From NCBI RefSeq assembly GCF_009725235.1, contig NZ_WJFC01000062.1, positions 1-63,718 of the forward strand: a stretch of 63,718 bases of DNA, written 5' to 3'. Below, piece after piece: positions 7,659 to 16,604 of the stretch. The notes beneath the pieces are model-generated. The model had not been told where the DNA came from. It worked only from the letters and a program-made list of their open reading frames with translations, and did not search any database. Within the stretch, counting starts at the first letter, position 1, and every line of letters begins with the position of its first letter. Both the position numbers and the translations under genes were made by a program. This stretch comes from Scytonema sp. UIC 10036. Lineage in GTDB: Bacteria; Cyanobacteriota; Cyanobacteriia; Cyanobacteriales; Nostocaceae.

Positions 7659-10600
7659 TCATGTAACTGCTTGTGGAGGATAATTTTCAGGTGCAGCTCC
7701 CAAAACTTTCAGCGTAGCAATAGTTGCTGTAGTTATACCTGTAACACCCATAATGTTCATGCGCTCATAAGGTTTCTCAGTTTTCAGAACTTTTAAGCAC
7801 TTACCTGTTGTGACATCCCACAGTCTAATTGTCTCATCTTCACCACCGCTAGCCAGAGTTTGATTATCCGGACTAAAGGCGACTGATCTAAGCCAACCGC
7901 CTGTATGTCCTTGTAAGGTTTTGAGACATTCACCAGTGCTGATATCCCACAACTTGACCGTATGGTCTTGACAGCTACTTGCTAGTATTCGGCTGTCTGG
8001 GCTAAAGGCAACTGAGAGTAACCACCCTGTATCTACCTGCAAAACTCTAAGGCATTCGCCAGTTTTGACATTCCATAACCTTAACTTTCGATCTGTACTG
8101 GTACTCGCCAATAACTTACCATCCGGACTAAAAGCAACTGACCAAACCCAACTCTTATGCCCCTCTAACGTCCTAAGGCATTCACCAGTTCTGACATCCC
8201 ACAGTTTGAGTGCCTGCTCTAACGCACTGCTTACTAGCATCATCCCTTGAGGACTAAAAGCAACTGACCAGACTTGATTTTTATGTCCCTTGCAAGTTCT
8301 CAAAGCCTGACCCGTGTTAACATCCCATAGCCTAACGGTTTGGTCTTCACTGCCACTTGCCAGTGTCTGACCGTCAGGACTAAAGGCAACTGACCGAATC
8401 GCAGCACGATGTCCCTGAAGAATCTGCGAGACTTGACCTGTGTTGACATCCCACAACCTTACCGTTCGATCTTCACTACCACTTGCTATGCTCTGCCCAT
8501 CTGGACTAAAGGCAACTGACTGGATCGCAGCACGATGTTCCTGGAACGTTTTGAGGCATTGACCTGTACTGACATCCCACAACTTCACTAAAGAATCGTG
8601 ACTGCCACTTGCCAGAGTCTGTCCATCCGGACTAAAGGCAACTGAGAGTACCTGATGAGAATATCCCTGGAAGATTTTGAGGCATTCACCAGTGCTAACA
8701 CTCCACAGCCGTACCGTCTGATCGTAACTTCCAGTAGCCACAAGATCGCCTTGTGGACTGAAGGCAACCGAGTAGATCCAACTGGAATGTCCCTGGAAGG
8801 TTTTAAGGCATTCACCAGTGTTAACACTCCATAGCTTGACAGTTTGGTCAAAACTGCCACTGGCTAAAATATTACCTTGAGAGTTGAAGGTAACTGAATA
8901 TACTTCGTTGAGATGTCCCTGAAAGGTTTTGAGGCATTCACCACTACTGACATTCCATAATTTTACCGTCCGGTCTTCACTGCCACTCGCCAGCATCTGA
9001 CCATCAAGACTTACAGTAATAACCCGTATTCCATCACTGTGTCCTTGGTAAACTTTGAGGCATTTACCCGTATTGATATCCCACAACCGAATAGTGTGGT
9101 CATCACTGCCACTTGCCAGCTTTTGCCCATCTGGGCTGAAGGTTACCGAGCATACCCAACTTGTATGTCCCTGGAAAGTTTTTAAGACTTGACCCGTGTG
9201 AACACTCCATAATTTTACAGTACAGTCATCACTGCCACTTGCTAGCGTGTTTCCATCCGGACTAAAGGCAACTGACCAAACCTCATCATCGTGTTTTTGT
9301 AAGGTTTGCAGGCATTGACCTGAACCGACGTCCCACAGCTTTACAGTACAGTCAACACTACCACTAGCAAAAGTGTTGCCATCAGGACTAAAGGCAAGCG
9401 ATACAACCCAGTTAGTATGACCCTTACAGCTTAGAAGTTGTTTCCAATCCGAAACTTGGTACAAGCGAATCTCACCATTTGTATCACCTAAAGCCAAAAG
9501 TTTACCATCAGGACTAAAGGCTACCGACAAAACACCGCCGAAGGTTTCTGCAAAAACAGACTTAGCTAGATTGGCGGAATGAAAATTTACATCGTGCAAT
9601 TTCACATTACGCAGGTCAGCTTGCCAAACAGCCAAGTGAGAAAAATCATAGCCACTTAAATTTATCTGTAGTTGACTAAGTAAATTGATAATATTCCCAG
9701 CAGTATAACTTTGTTCTAGAGGCGATTTTTCTCGTATCATTGCTAGAATTTGAGCCAACTGATTTTCAATACTTCTTTTGTTTTTAAAAACAGTCAGCAA
9801 TCCTTCTATAACTGGTTTAAGAATGAGGCAAATTTGAGCCTCTCTAACATATTCTTTTGCCGTCGCTTTTATCAAAGCATGGCTCTTGAACAAATTAATA
9901 TTCTGAGTTTCAATTTCTCCACAAACCTGCTCTACCAATCGATTAGTCACATATTCCATAACTACAGGTTGTAGCGTGAACATCGCTGCGCTTTTCTCAA
10001 CAAGCGATCGCCTCACTAGAGACTCGAGCGCCTCCAGTAATTTTTGTGGTGGTACTGGTGATACAACATCTTCTCGTAACTCGGATAGCGAAACTGGCTC
10101 GCGATTAATTACCAGCCAGTACATGAGTTCCTTTTCTAAATACGACAAGCGTGCAAACTGCTGCTCTAAAAGTTCGCAAATATCACCAAAGACAGCCGTG
10201 TCTTGTTTTAAAAATTCAGAAAGATTACCATCAAAAACATCTTTAATTGTCGTCGCTACTATCTTTAAAGCTAAAGCGTTACCAGCATAGCGCTCGACGA
10301 CTGTTCTCAATTCTGACTCTGAGCCAGAGAAACCCTTGACTTCAAATATTTTTTGCCCATCTACCACCTCCAAACCACTTAGTCGTAATGAGCGAACAGG
10401 CAGTGCTTTTCCTTCCAGTGATGCCACATCTTTGGGTTTTTCTCGAGACGTAAGCAGCAAGCAGCTCTTGTGGAGAACTTCTCCTACCCGTCTTATCAAC
10501 CGACTATAATCCTCACAGCCTTCTCGATAATTTCCCGCAATAGTACCGCTTTGCAAAATAGTTTCAGCATTATCGAGTACAATAAGACAGCGCTGTTTTT

Positions 10601-11237
10601 GCAAATAATCAATCAGTTGCGAGATTCTTTCGTCTACACTGGTTGGTAAATCAGCTTCTAATACCTGCGAGTTGTCGAAAAATTGAATCAAGTTACCAAG
10701 TAGCTCAAACAGTGGTGGCGCATTGTACAGCGATCGCCAAATAACATACTCAAACTGTTGCTCAATTTCATGTACCAGCTTAGCCGCCAGAGAGGTTTTA
10801 CCGATACCTCCCATTCCCAACAATGCCACCACTCGGCAGTGCTCTGTCATAAGCCATTGTTCCAACAAAGCCAATTCTGCTGTGCGTCCATAGAAAACAG
10901 ATACATCAACTGCTTCTCTCAAATCAACTCGTTTGAGGCACTCCAAGCTTTCCTGCTTTTCTATAGCCGACTCTGGCTTTATATAATCACTTCGACCCAA
11001 TTCTAAATTAAACGCCATAAACAAACGAACAAGTGTTTGTTTGTCAACCCCTGTTTCACGAGTCAGTACTTTCCTAAAGGTGACAGGAGTAATTCCAACC
11101 CGTTCGCTTAATTCTTCTAAAGTACACCTAGAGCCAAAATTTTCTTGAAATTCCCACTCAAGTTTGGCATTCTGAATTTTTTGCCAGCCTTCACGAGTGA
11201 GAATAACGCCGCGATTTCGTTTTAACTGCCTATTCAT
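7659..11237 (-). CDS. HTH / NB-ARC / 14x WD40 STAND protein
   Basis: This is a 1192-residue signal-transduction ATPase. Residues 1-90 form a helix-turn-helix-like effector-associated module (LEELSERVGITPVTFRKVL). An NB-ARC NTPase follows, with Walker A GMGGIGKTS (141-149) and Walker B LIVLDNAE (218-225), then helical winged-helix and pentapeptide-like segments (LSGYDFSHLAVWQADLRNV). From about 568 to 1160 there are fourteen WD40 repeats of about 42 residues, enough for two seven-bladed propellers. STAND proteins sense a ligand with the propeller and switch by ATP-driven assembly. The repeats are closely alike at DNA level, so copy number could change by recombination. The gene stands alone. 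The start at 11237 puts the HTH at the extreme N-terminus. Function in defence or regulation is inferred. Confidence 0.9.
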   Translation of the reverse strand: MNRQLKRNRGVILTREGWQKIQNAKLEWEFQENFGSRCTLEELSERVGITPVTFRKVLTRETGVDKQTLVRLFMAFNLELGRSDYIKPESAIEKQESLECLKRVDLREAVDVSVFYGRTAELALLEQWLMTEHCRVVALLGMGGIGKTSLAAKLVHEIEQQFEYVIWRSLYNAPPLFELLGNLIQFFDNSQVLEADLPTSVDERISQLIDYLQKQRCLIVLDNAETILQSGTIAGNYREGCEDYSRLIRRVGEVLHKSCLLLTSREKPKDVASLEGKALPVRSLRLSGLEVVDGQKIFEVKGFSGSESELRTVVERYAGNALALKIVATTIKDVFDGNLSEFLKQDTAVFGDICELLEQQFARLSYLEKELMYWLVINREPVSLSELREDVVSPVPPQKLLEALESLVRRSLVEKSAAMFTLQPVVMEYVTNRLVEQVCGEIETQNINLFKSHALIKATAKEYVREAQICLILKPVIEGLLTVFKNKRSIENQLAQILAMIREKSPLEQSYTAGNIINLLSQLQINLSGYDFSHLAVWQADLRNVKLHDVNFHSANLAKSVFAETFGGVLSVAFSPDGKLLALGDTNGEIRLYQVSDWKQLLSCKGHTNWVVSLAFSPDGNTFASGSVDCTVKLWDVGSGQCLQTLQKHDDEVWSVAFSPDGNTLASGSDDCTVKLWSVHTGQVLKTFQGHTSWVCSVTFSPDGQKLASGSDDHTIRLWDINTGKCLKVYQGHSDGIRVITVSLDGQMLASGSEDRTVKLWNVSSGECLKTFQGHLNEVYSVTFNSQGNILASGSFDQTVKLWSVNTGECLKTFQGHSSWIYSVAFSPQGDLVATGSYDQTVRLWSVSTGECLKIFQGYSHQVLSVAFSPDGQTLASGSHDSLVKLWDVSTGQCLKTFQEHRAAIQSVAFSPDGQSIASGSEDRTVRLWDVNTGQVSQILQGHRAAIRSVAFSPDGQTLASGSEDQTVRLWDVNTGQALRTCKGHKNQVWSVAFSPQGMMLVSSALEQALKLWDVRTGECLRTLEGHKSWVWSVAFSPDGKLLASTSTDRKLRLWNVKTGECLRVLQVDTGWLLSVAFSPDSRILASSCQDHTVKLWDISTGECLKTLQGHTGGWLRSVAFSPDNQTLASGGEDETIRLWDVTTGKCLKVLKTEKPYERMNIMGVTGITTATIATLKVLGAAPENYPPQAVT

Positions 11238-11382
11238 AAATATATATCAATTTTTGCTCTTAGTAAAAATTACTGAGAGCAAGTTATATTTGTTAGTCTA
11301 CACTAGACTATGGTTTAAAAATCTATAGTAAAAATACGTATTTTCAATTTAGATTAAAATACTCTCTCTAGAGAACAACATT

Positions 11383-11412
11383 CTCTCTATGTAATAACAC
11401 AGAGAGTTTTTT
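11383..11412. terminator. Hairpin plus T-run between devA and the WD40 gene
   Basis: Imperfect 10-bp arms CTCTCTATGT / ACACAGAGAG (11383-11392, 11397-11406) are followed by six T on the + strand. Both flanking genes read leftward, so on their strand the hairpin would end the devBCA transcript without the T-run. The site is more typical of a + strand or bidirectional terminator. Confidence 0.4.
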
Positions 11413-11436
11413 CAGAAAATAGTTAAAAAATAATTT

Positions 11437-12132
11437 TCAGCCTGCAACAGCAGCAGTACTTGCTAACTTACCATCTTCCATACGGACAATGCGATCGGCA
11501 ATATCTAAAATACGGTTATCGTGAGTCACCAAAAGGATAGTACAACCTTGCTCTTTTGCAAGTTGTTGCATCAAATTCACTACATCTCGACCTGACTTAC
11601 TGTCAAGAGCTGCGGTAGGTTCATCTGCTAAAACAATCTTGGGGCGACTCACAAGGGCGCGTGCGATCGCAACTCTTTGCTTTTGTCCTCCTGACAAGTC
11701 ATCTGGGTAGTAATTGAGGCGATTTCCCAATCCCACTACTTCCAGCATTTGGGCCGATTGTTTTAACATCTCGTTTGGAGAAAGACCCTTATGCAGTTCC
11801 AAACCCATCCTCACATTTTGTATTGCTGTTAAACTATTATGCAAATTGTGAGCTTGAAAAATATAACCATTACTGCGCCGTGCTAGTGTAAGTTGTTCTG
11901 CACTTGCACCGCATAGTTCTCTTCCTAAAACCTTCAAACTTCCATATTGTGCCGATCGCAATCCACCAACTAAGGTCAAAAGAGTTGTTTTCCCCGAACC
12001 AGAGGGACCTGTCATGATGATAATTTCACCAGCATATATTTCTAAGTTGATGTCAAATAAAACTTGTTTGCGGAGTTGACCTTTCCCAAAGTAGTGTTCT
12101 AGATTTTGGACAATAATAACAGGGTCTATCAT
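11437..12132 (-). CDS. devA: DevA-family ABC exporter ATPase
   Basis: This is the ATPase subunit of a DevBCA/MacB-like exporter, 231 residues. It has Walker A GPSGSGKTT (42-50), signature LSGGQ (145-149) and Walker B IVLADE (165-170), followed by the H-loop LLVTHD, so hydrolysis should be intact. In Anabaena the DevBCA paralogue exports heterocyst glycolipids together with an outer-membrane TolC; cyanobacteria carry many paralogues with other cargo, so the substrate here is open. It lies downstream of devC, separated by about 113 bases of heptamer repeats, and is presumably last in the devB-devC-devA operon. Confidence 0.88.
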   Translation of the reverse strand: MIDPVIIVQNLEHYFGKGQLRKQVLFDINLEIYAGEIIIMTGPSGSGKTTLLTLVGGLRSAQYGSLKVLGRELCGASAEQLTLARRSNGYIFQAHNLHNSLTAIQNVRMGLELHKGLSPNEMLKQSAQMLEVVGLGNRLNYYPDDLSGGQKQRVAIARALVSRPKIVLADEPTAALDSKSGRDVVNLMQQLAKEQGCTILLVTHDNRILDIADRIVRMEDGKLASTAAVAG

Positions 12133-12135
12133 TTT

Positions 12136-12240
12136 TGTTAGTGGTTAGTTGTTGGTGGTTAGTTGTTGGTGGTTGGTGGTTAGTAGTTAGTGGTTAGTTG
12201 TTACTACTAACTACTAACTACTAACTACTAACTACTAACC
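12136..12240. repeat. Heptamer repeat block between devA and devC
   Basis: TTAGTTGTTGG / TTAGTGG units run on the left and ACTAACT units on the right, so the block can fold back on itself. It belongs to the same family as the 2262-2345 array. A related ACTAACCACC block at about 13490-13530 separates devC from devB. Confidence 0.75.
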
Positions 12241-12245
12241 CATTC

Positions 12246-13442
12246 CTAAAACATATCTGCAGGGTCGGCAGATTGGACTTTACGAGTAGCGATCGCACCA
12301 GAAATCATACACATAACAATAGTTAAAATTTGTACTTGCAGGGCGCGGGCTAAAGTCATATATAACGGTAAATTTGTAGCATTTCTTGTCAGGGTATAGA
12401 GACCAAAAGAGACTGTTATACCTGGTAAAAAACCCAGCACTGCCATTATTATGGCTTCTTCAAATACCACTCCTAGTAAGTAGGCATTGCGATATCCCAT
12501 TGCTTTGAAAGTGGCGTATTCTTTCATGTGGGCATTCACATCAGTAGATAGAACTTGATAGACAATAATCACTCCCACTATAAAACCCATTGCCACACCC
12601 AAACTGAAGATAAAACCAATAGGTGTGCTTTCTTGCCAATGATTCTTCTCAAATTCAACAAATTCTTCTTTTGTTAGAACTTGAACATCATGACTGCCTT
12701 GAAGATGAACTTTTAACGCATTTGCAACTTGCCGAACTTTTTCTGGTTCCTTATAGCCCGGTTGCAACTGAATAAGCCCTATATTCACACTTCCTGCATC
12801 TTGTCTGGTAAAGATGCGTAAAAAGTTTTGGTCGCTAGTTATCAAACTGCCATCTGCAATAAAAGAAGCTCCGACTTTAAATAAACCACGAATCGTAATT
12901 GTCCGGCGTTCTATTTCAGTAGTAACAGGTTTGCCTTGGTTGACTTGGGCATAAACTTTTTCATAAGCACCTCTAGAACCACTGTCAAACAGTACAGTAT
13001 CTGGAAGTTTGATAGCATTTATTTGACTGTTTATTTCCGGTAAATCAAAGGCAGGTCGATCTGGATTGAACCCCATAATCAATACGCCAGTTTCCTTACG
13101 CGTTTGAGGATTTTTCCAATCAATAAAACCAAGATACATTCCATCAGCTGACTTTACCCCCGGTATATCCCTTGCTTGCAACAATCGCCGTCGAGGAAAT
13201 GTGGACAAATATGCCAAGTTACGTGCTTGAGGGCTAATTAAAAAAATGTCAGCGTTCATGCTGCGATGCAATCGAGTGTTGCTATCAAATAATGCAGTCT
13301 GAAAACCTAACTGCATAAACATAAGAACATCAGCAAAGGCAATACCTGAAAGTGCTACCAAAAAACGACCTTTTTCGTGAGTTAATTGCAGCCATCCCAA
13401 AGGTGTTCGTCGCCCTATTTCTTGAAAAATGAAACCAATCAT
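12246..13442 (-). CDS. devC: DevC-family ABC exporter permease
   Basis: This is the permease of the DevBCA exporter, about 400 residues with the MacB-like plan. There is one N-terminal membrane helix (about 27-48), a large periplasmic domain, and three C-terminal helices (FIFSLGVAMGFIVGVIIVYQ, a second near FEEAIIMAVLGFLPGI, and a third near LQVQILTIVMCMIS). The end KVQSADPADMF matches the usual DevC terminus. The frame opens at 13457 with MSACV; the Met at 13442 (MIGFIFQEIGRRTPLGWLQL) matches the family start and is preferred. It works with devB upstream and devA downstream. Confidence 0.85.
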   Translation of the reverse strand: MIGFIFQEIGRRTPLGWLQLTHEKGRFLVALSGIAFADVLMFMQLGFQTALFDSNTRLHRSMNADIFLISPQARNLAYLSTFPRRRLLQARDIPGVKSADGMYLGFIDWKNPQTRKETGVLIMGFNPDRPAFDLPEINSQINAIKLPDTVLFDSGSRGAYEKVYAQVNQGKPVTTEIERRTITIRGLFKVGASFIADGSLITSDQNFLRIFTRQDAGSVNIGLIQLQPGYKEPEKVRQVANALKVHLQGSHDVQVLTKEEFVEFEKNHWQESTPIGFIFSLGVAMGFIVGVIIVYQVLSTDVNAHMKEYATFKAMGYRNAYLLGVVFEEAIIMAVLGFLPGITVSFGLYTLTRNATNLPLYMTLARALQVQILTIVMCMISGAIATRKVQSADPADMF

Positions 13443-13532
13443 AACACAAGCACTCACCTAATAACTACTATACAGGCGCAGAGCCTTGCGCCGTTACTAA
13501 CAACTAACCACTAACAACTAACCACCAACCAA

Positions 13533-14948
13533 TCACAAATCAATCATTGCTGTAACTTGCAAATTAGAGAATTGTGCTGCTTTCCGGCTAGATGTTTCGT
13601 CCAGTCGAACGTGGACTTCCACAACTCTTGCGTCGATGTTGCTCGTAGGATCGCTATTCACGACGTTTTGTCTCTGGACTTGCCAACCCACTCGCTCGAC
13701 TATTCCCTGCAATTCATCGGGCATAGACTCGCTTGTTAACCGTACCTTCTTTCCCGTTCGCACTTTCTTGATATCGCTCTGGTAAACCTCTACCACTGCA
13801 TACATCTGGCTGGTTTGCCCCATTTCTGCGATGCCTTCATTAGATACGACTTCTCCAGGACGGCTGTGAATCTTTAACACTTGACCATCTTGAGGCGATC
13901 GCACAAAAGCTTGTTTGAGATTTGCTTCGGCTCTTTTCACGGCTGCTATGGCTCGATTGACTTCTGCTTGAGCTGTCGCCACATCCACAGCACGCACTTC
14001 AGAGATTCTATCTAAAGTTGCGCGGCTTTCCTTAATTTGCTGATTTCGCGATGTTTCTATGCGTTTGAGGTTGGCTCGTGCTTCTGCGAGTTGTTGTTCT
14101 CCTGCAGCTTCTATGCGTTTGAGGTTGGCTCTTGCTTCTGTCAGTTGTTGGTTTCGCGATGCTTCGATACGTTTGAGGTTGGCTTTTGCTTGTGCAACTT
14201 GTTGTTGTGCTGTAGCCAGAGCTAAACGCTTGTTATCTAGTAAAGATATAGCGATCGCACCCTGCTCGTACAGTTTTTGATAGCGTTGGAATTCTGCTTG
14301 GGCATTATCCTGTTGTGCTTGAAACTGAGCAATAGTTGCTTTTTGTGCTTCTGTTTCTGTTTGTTTTTCTGCTTCTAGGCGGGCGATAGTGGCTTTTTGT
14401 GCCTCCATTGCCGTATCTTTCTCTGCTTGTATGCGAGCAACATTGGCTTTTTGTGCTTCGACTTCTGTCTCTCTTTCCACTTGTATGCGAGCAACAGTGG
14501 CTTTTTGTGCCTCAATTTCCCCCTGTTTGGCACCTGCTTTAACTTGAGCAAGATTTGCCTGTGCCACCCGCACTTGCTCTTGTGCTTCTGATAGTGCTGC
14601 AGCAAGGCGATCGCGACTATCTAAGATAGCGATTAACTGCCCTTGTTGTACCATAGTTCCTTCTCGAACTAGGAGTTGTTCTACCCGACTTCCTTCTGCT
14701 GATGCCGGCGCAGACAGTTTTACCACCTCTCCTTTAGGCTCCAAACGTCCCAATGCTGTTACCGTTTTAATCTCTGGAACAATCGTCTGTTGCGATAAGC
14801 TTGCCGCAGTATTGCTCTGAAATTTTTGGAATTTATGAAGACTTAAGCCACCTACTATAACAGTTGCTAAGAGAACGAGAAAAGCAGGCGGACGCAGAAA
14901 AGGCTTTAAAGGAGATGAACCCTCAACCTTGGACGAGTGTTCCCGCAT
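13533..14948 (-). CDS. devB: DevB/HlyD-type membrane fusion protein
   Basis: This is a periplasmic adaptor of 471 residues. It has one N-terminal membrane anchor (about 21-39), a split lipoyl/barrel domain (TALGRLEPKGEVVKLSAP and AFVRSPQDGQVLKIHSRPGE) and a long helical hairpin. The hairpin is built from visible repeats: about four copies of a 16-18-residue unit around AQKATIARLEAEKQTE, then about four copies of ARANLKRIEASRNQQLTE. These lengthen the coiled coil that reaches TolC. It is first in the leftward devB-devC-devA operon. Palindromic operator candidates lie just upstream, facing a divergent TetR gene. Confidence 0.88.
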   Translation of the reverse strand: MREHSSKVEGSSPLKPFLRPPAFLVLLATVIVGGLSLHKFQKFQSNTAASLSQQTIVPEIKTVTALGRLEPKGEVVKLSAPASAEGSRVEQLLVREGTMVQQGQLIAILDSRDRLAAALSEAQEQVRVAQANLAQVKAGAKQGEIEAQKATVARIQVERETEVEAQKANVARIQAEKDTAMEAQKATIARLEAEKQTETEAQKATIAQFQAQQDNAQAEFQRYQKLYEQGAIAISLLDNKRLALATAQQQVAQAKANLKRIEASRNQQLTEARANLKRIEAAGEQQLAEARANLKRIETSRNQQIKESRATLDRISEVRAVDVATAQAEVNRAIAAVKRAEANLKQAFVRSPQDGQVLKIHSRPGEVVSNEGIAEMGQTSQMYAVVEVYQSDIKKVRTGKKVRLTSESMPDELQGIVERVGWQVQRQNVVNSDPTSNIDARVVEVHVRLDETSSRKAAQFSNLQVTAMIDL

Positions 14949-14974
14949 AGTTATGTTTCCATCGGATAAAAAAA

Positions 14975-14989
14975 ACTAAACCGTTTAGT
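14975..14989. promoter_or_regulatory. Candidate TetR operator 1 (ACTAAAC-C-GTTTAGT)
   Basis: This is a perfect 7-bp inverted repeat around one base, 27 bases upstream of the devB start. A TATAAT-like box at 14991-14999 is beside it. Position and symmetry fit an operator for the divergent TetR regulator. Confidence 0.55.
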
Positions 14990-15004
14990 CTTATAATATA
15001 TCTT

Positions 15005-15025
15005 AACTAAACCAAAAATTTAGTT
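15005..15025. promoter_or_regulatory. Candidate TetR operator 2 (AACTAAA-n7-TTTAGTT)
   Basis: This has the same half-site (ACTAAA/TTTAGT) as the 14975 palindrome but with 7-nt spacing. The two sites bracket the AT-rich promoter of the dev operon. Confidence 0.45.
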
Positions 15026-15502
15026 TTGCTTCTACCAGTTTTTATTTACACTCGCCAAAGTAGAATTATCTATGGTGCCTGTGATGTTTTCCAACCCCAC
15101 TCAGCAGAACCAGCTTTTGCTGGATAAAGTATAGAAAAAGGTTACCCAAGAGCAGGTGCAGAAACCATATATCTTAGGTGGCATCTTCAGGTTTTGTAGC
15201 GGTCATAAAAAATACTCTGCCATTACTAGTAGTGCCTATGACTGTTTGAAAATTGCTGTCCTAAGAGATATTGCAAAAAAATCAATGTAGTGATATGAAA
15301 AACCAGATATTGCAGAAACTGGCTCATAACGAAGTAATGAAAACCAATTTTCCGCTCTTTGTAGGGGCGCAGTGCTTGCACCTCTACTACCTAACCCCTA
15401 CCCTACCCCCTACCCCCTTATCCCCAGCCAGGAACAAAAAAATGGTAAAAGCAAGAACGACTGAGTTGAACGGGATAATCAGCAGATAAGGTTGAACAGA
15501 TT

Positions 15503-16066
15503 TTGCAAGGTGCGATGCAAGAGTTTTTATCCCATGGCTATGCTGAGACTAGTATGGACAGGGTAGCATCATGCGCTGGTGTTTCCAAGGCAACAGTGTA
15601 CAGTCACTTTCAAGATAAACAGGGATTATTTAAAGCACTGATAGAAAAACTAGCGCAAGAACGATTTCACTCAGTTTTTGGGACAACACCTCTAAAAGGA
15701 AATCCTAAAGTAGTCCTGCGTCGATTGGCATTAAAAGCATTGAATGAGATGCTGGATGATGAAGAGTATCGTGCTTTTAATCGAGTCTTGATAGGAGAGT
15801 CCGGGCGTTTTCCCGAATTAGCTCAGTTTTGTGTTGGTAGTTTGATAAAGCCCGCGATCGACATTCTCAGTCAATACCTAGCGACTTATCCAGAACTTAA
15901 GATAGCCGATACAGAAGCAACAGCAATGCTTCTTGTTAGTTCATTAACCCAATTCGTCATGATTCAAGAGACTATGCACGGTAAGAATCTTATTCCCATG
16001 GAGAGCGAACGATTTATTGATGCGTTAATAGATTTGATTTTGAAGCCAGTTTCCTGTGAGCTATAA
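15503..16066 (+). CDS. TetR/AcrR-family regulator, N-terminus frame-disrupted
   Basis: This is a TetR-type repressor. The DNA-binding helix-turn-helix is clear (MDRVASCAGVSKATVYSHFQ), followed by an all-helical ligand domain; the visible frame is about 187 residues. The frame can open only at TTG 15503, which would cut the first helix. Just upstream the same frame reads KVEQILQG, as in intact homologues, back to a stop at 15476. A plausible true N-terminus (MVKARTTE from ATG 15442) lies in another frame that ends at 15489. One extra or missing base near 15480-15487 would join them. It probably controls the adjacent devBCA operon. It may be a recent pseudogene or a sequence error. Confidence 0.7.
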   Translation: MQGAMQEFLSHGYAETSMDRVASCAGVSKATVYSHFQDKQGLFKALIEKLAQERFHSVFGTTPLKGNPKVVLRRLALKALNEMLDDEEYRAFNRVLIGESGRFPELAQFCVGSLIKPAIDILSQYLATYPELKIADTEATAMLLVSSLTQFVMIQETMHGKNLIPMESERFIDALIDLILKPVSCEL

Positions 16067-16583
16067 AACGAAACATTTTTTGGTAACTTGCTTGATATCA
16101 ATATACTAATTATGACACGGGGACGCGAACCCGTGTAGCGGCGTAAGGCTTTACACCTTTACTAACTACCAACCGCAAAGTTAAGAAACACGAATTTGAT
16201 GTGAATTTTTTGTAAAAAAAGTAACATTATCTTTTAATTCGAGTAAAGTTAAGAAGACCTTAAAAATAGCTTTGACAATCAACAGAAAAGCGCTAATCCA
16301 AATAGTAAAGCCTATTCAAAACACTTATTTTGTTTCTAGCTGTTTGTCATAAATTGCTAAAGTCTTTACTGTTCAGTGATATTGCTTAATTAAAACTGAA
16401 ACTTATTTTTCAGTATAAAAATCAGCAAAATTACTTATTCTTTTTTTACTGGTAGTCTGCTAATAGAACTTTGCGAGGTTAACAGCAGCAAAGTTAATGT
16501 GACAGAGTACTAGTGTGGGAGTGCGGTGAAGTAGTTTGTCCAAGCTTGCCAAATAAGGTTAAACGTATTGCTTTCGGTTCCCT
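16067..16583. other. AT-rich gene-free interval
   Basis: No ORF, RNA gene or strong hairpin is supported. An 'acgcgaacccgtgtagcggcg' type repeat fragment lies near 16120-16143. The remainder is AT-rich upstream DNA of the GGDEF/EAL gene. Confidence 0.4.
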
Positions 16584-16604
16584 TTGATTTATATAACTCT
16601 GGCA

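Larger units (their letters stand above)
14949..15441. other. dev/TetR divergent intergenic region
   Basis: Besides the operator-like palindromes at 14975 and 15005 this interval has no supported gene. A CCCCTA-type run at about 15386-15425 precedes the disrupted start of the TetR gene. Confidence 0.5.

Noticed and set aside
14037..14605. Several short frames antisense to, or in another frame of, devB with repetitive peptides
   Set aside because: They reflect the repeated coiled-coil codons of devB.
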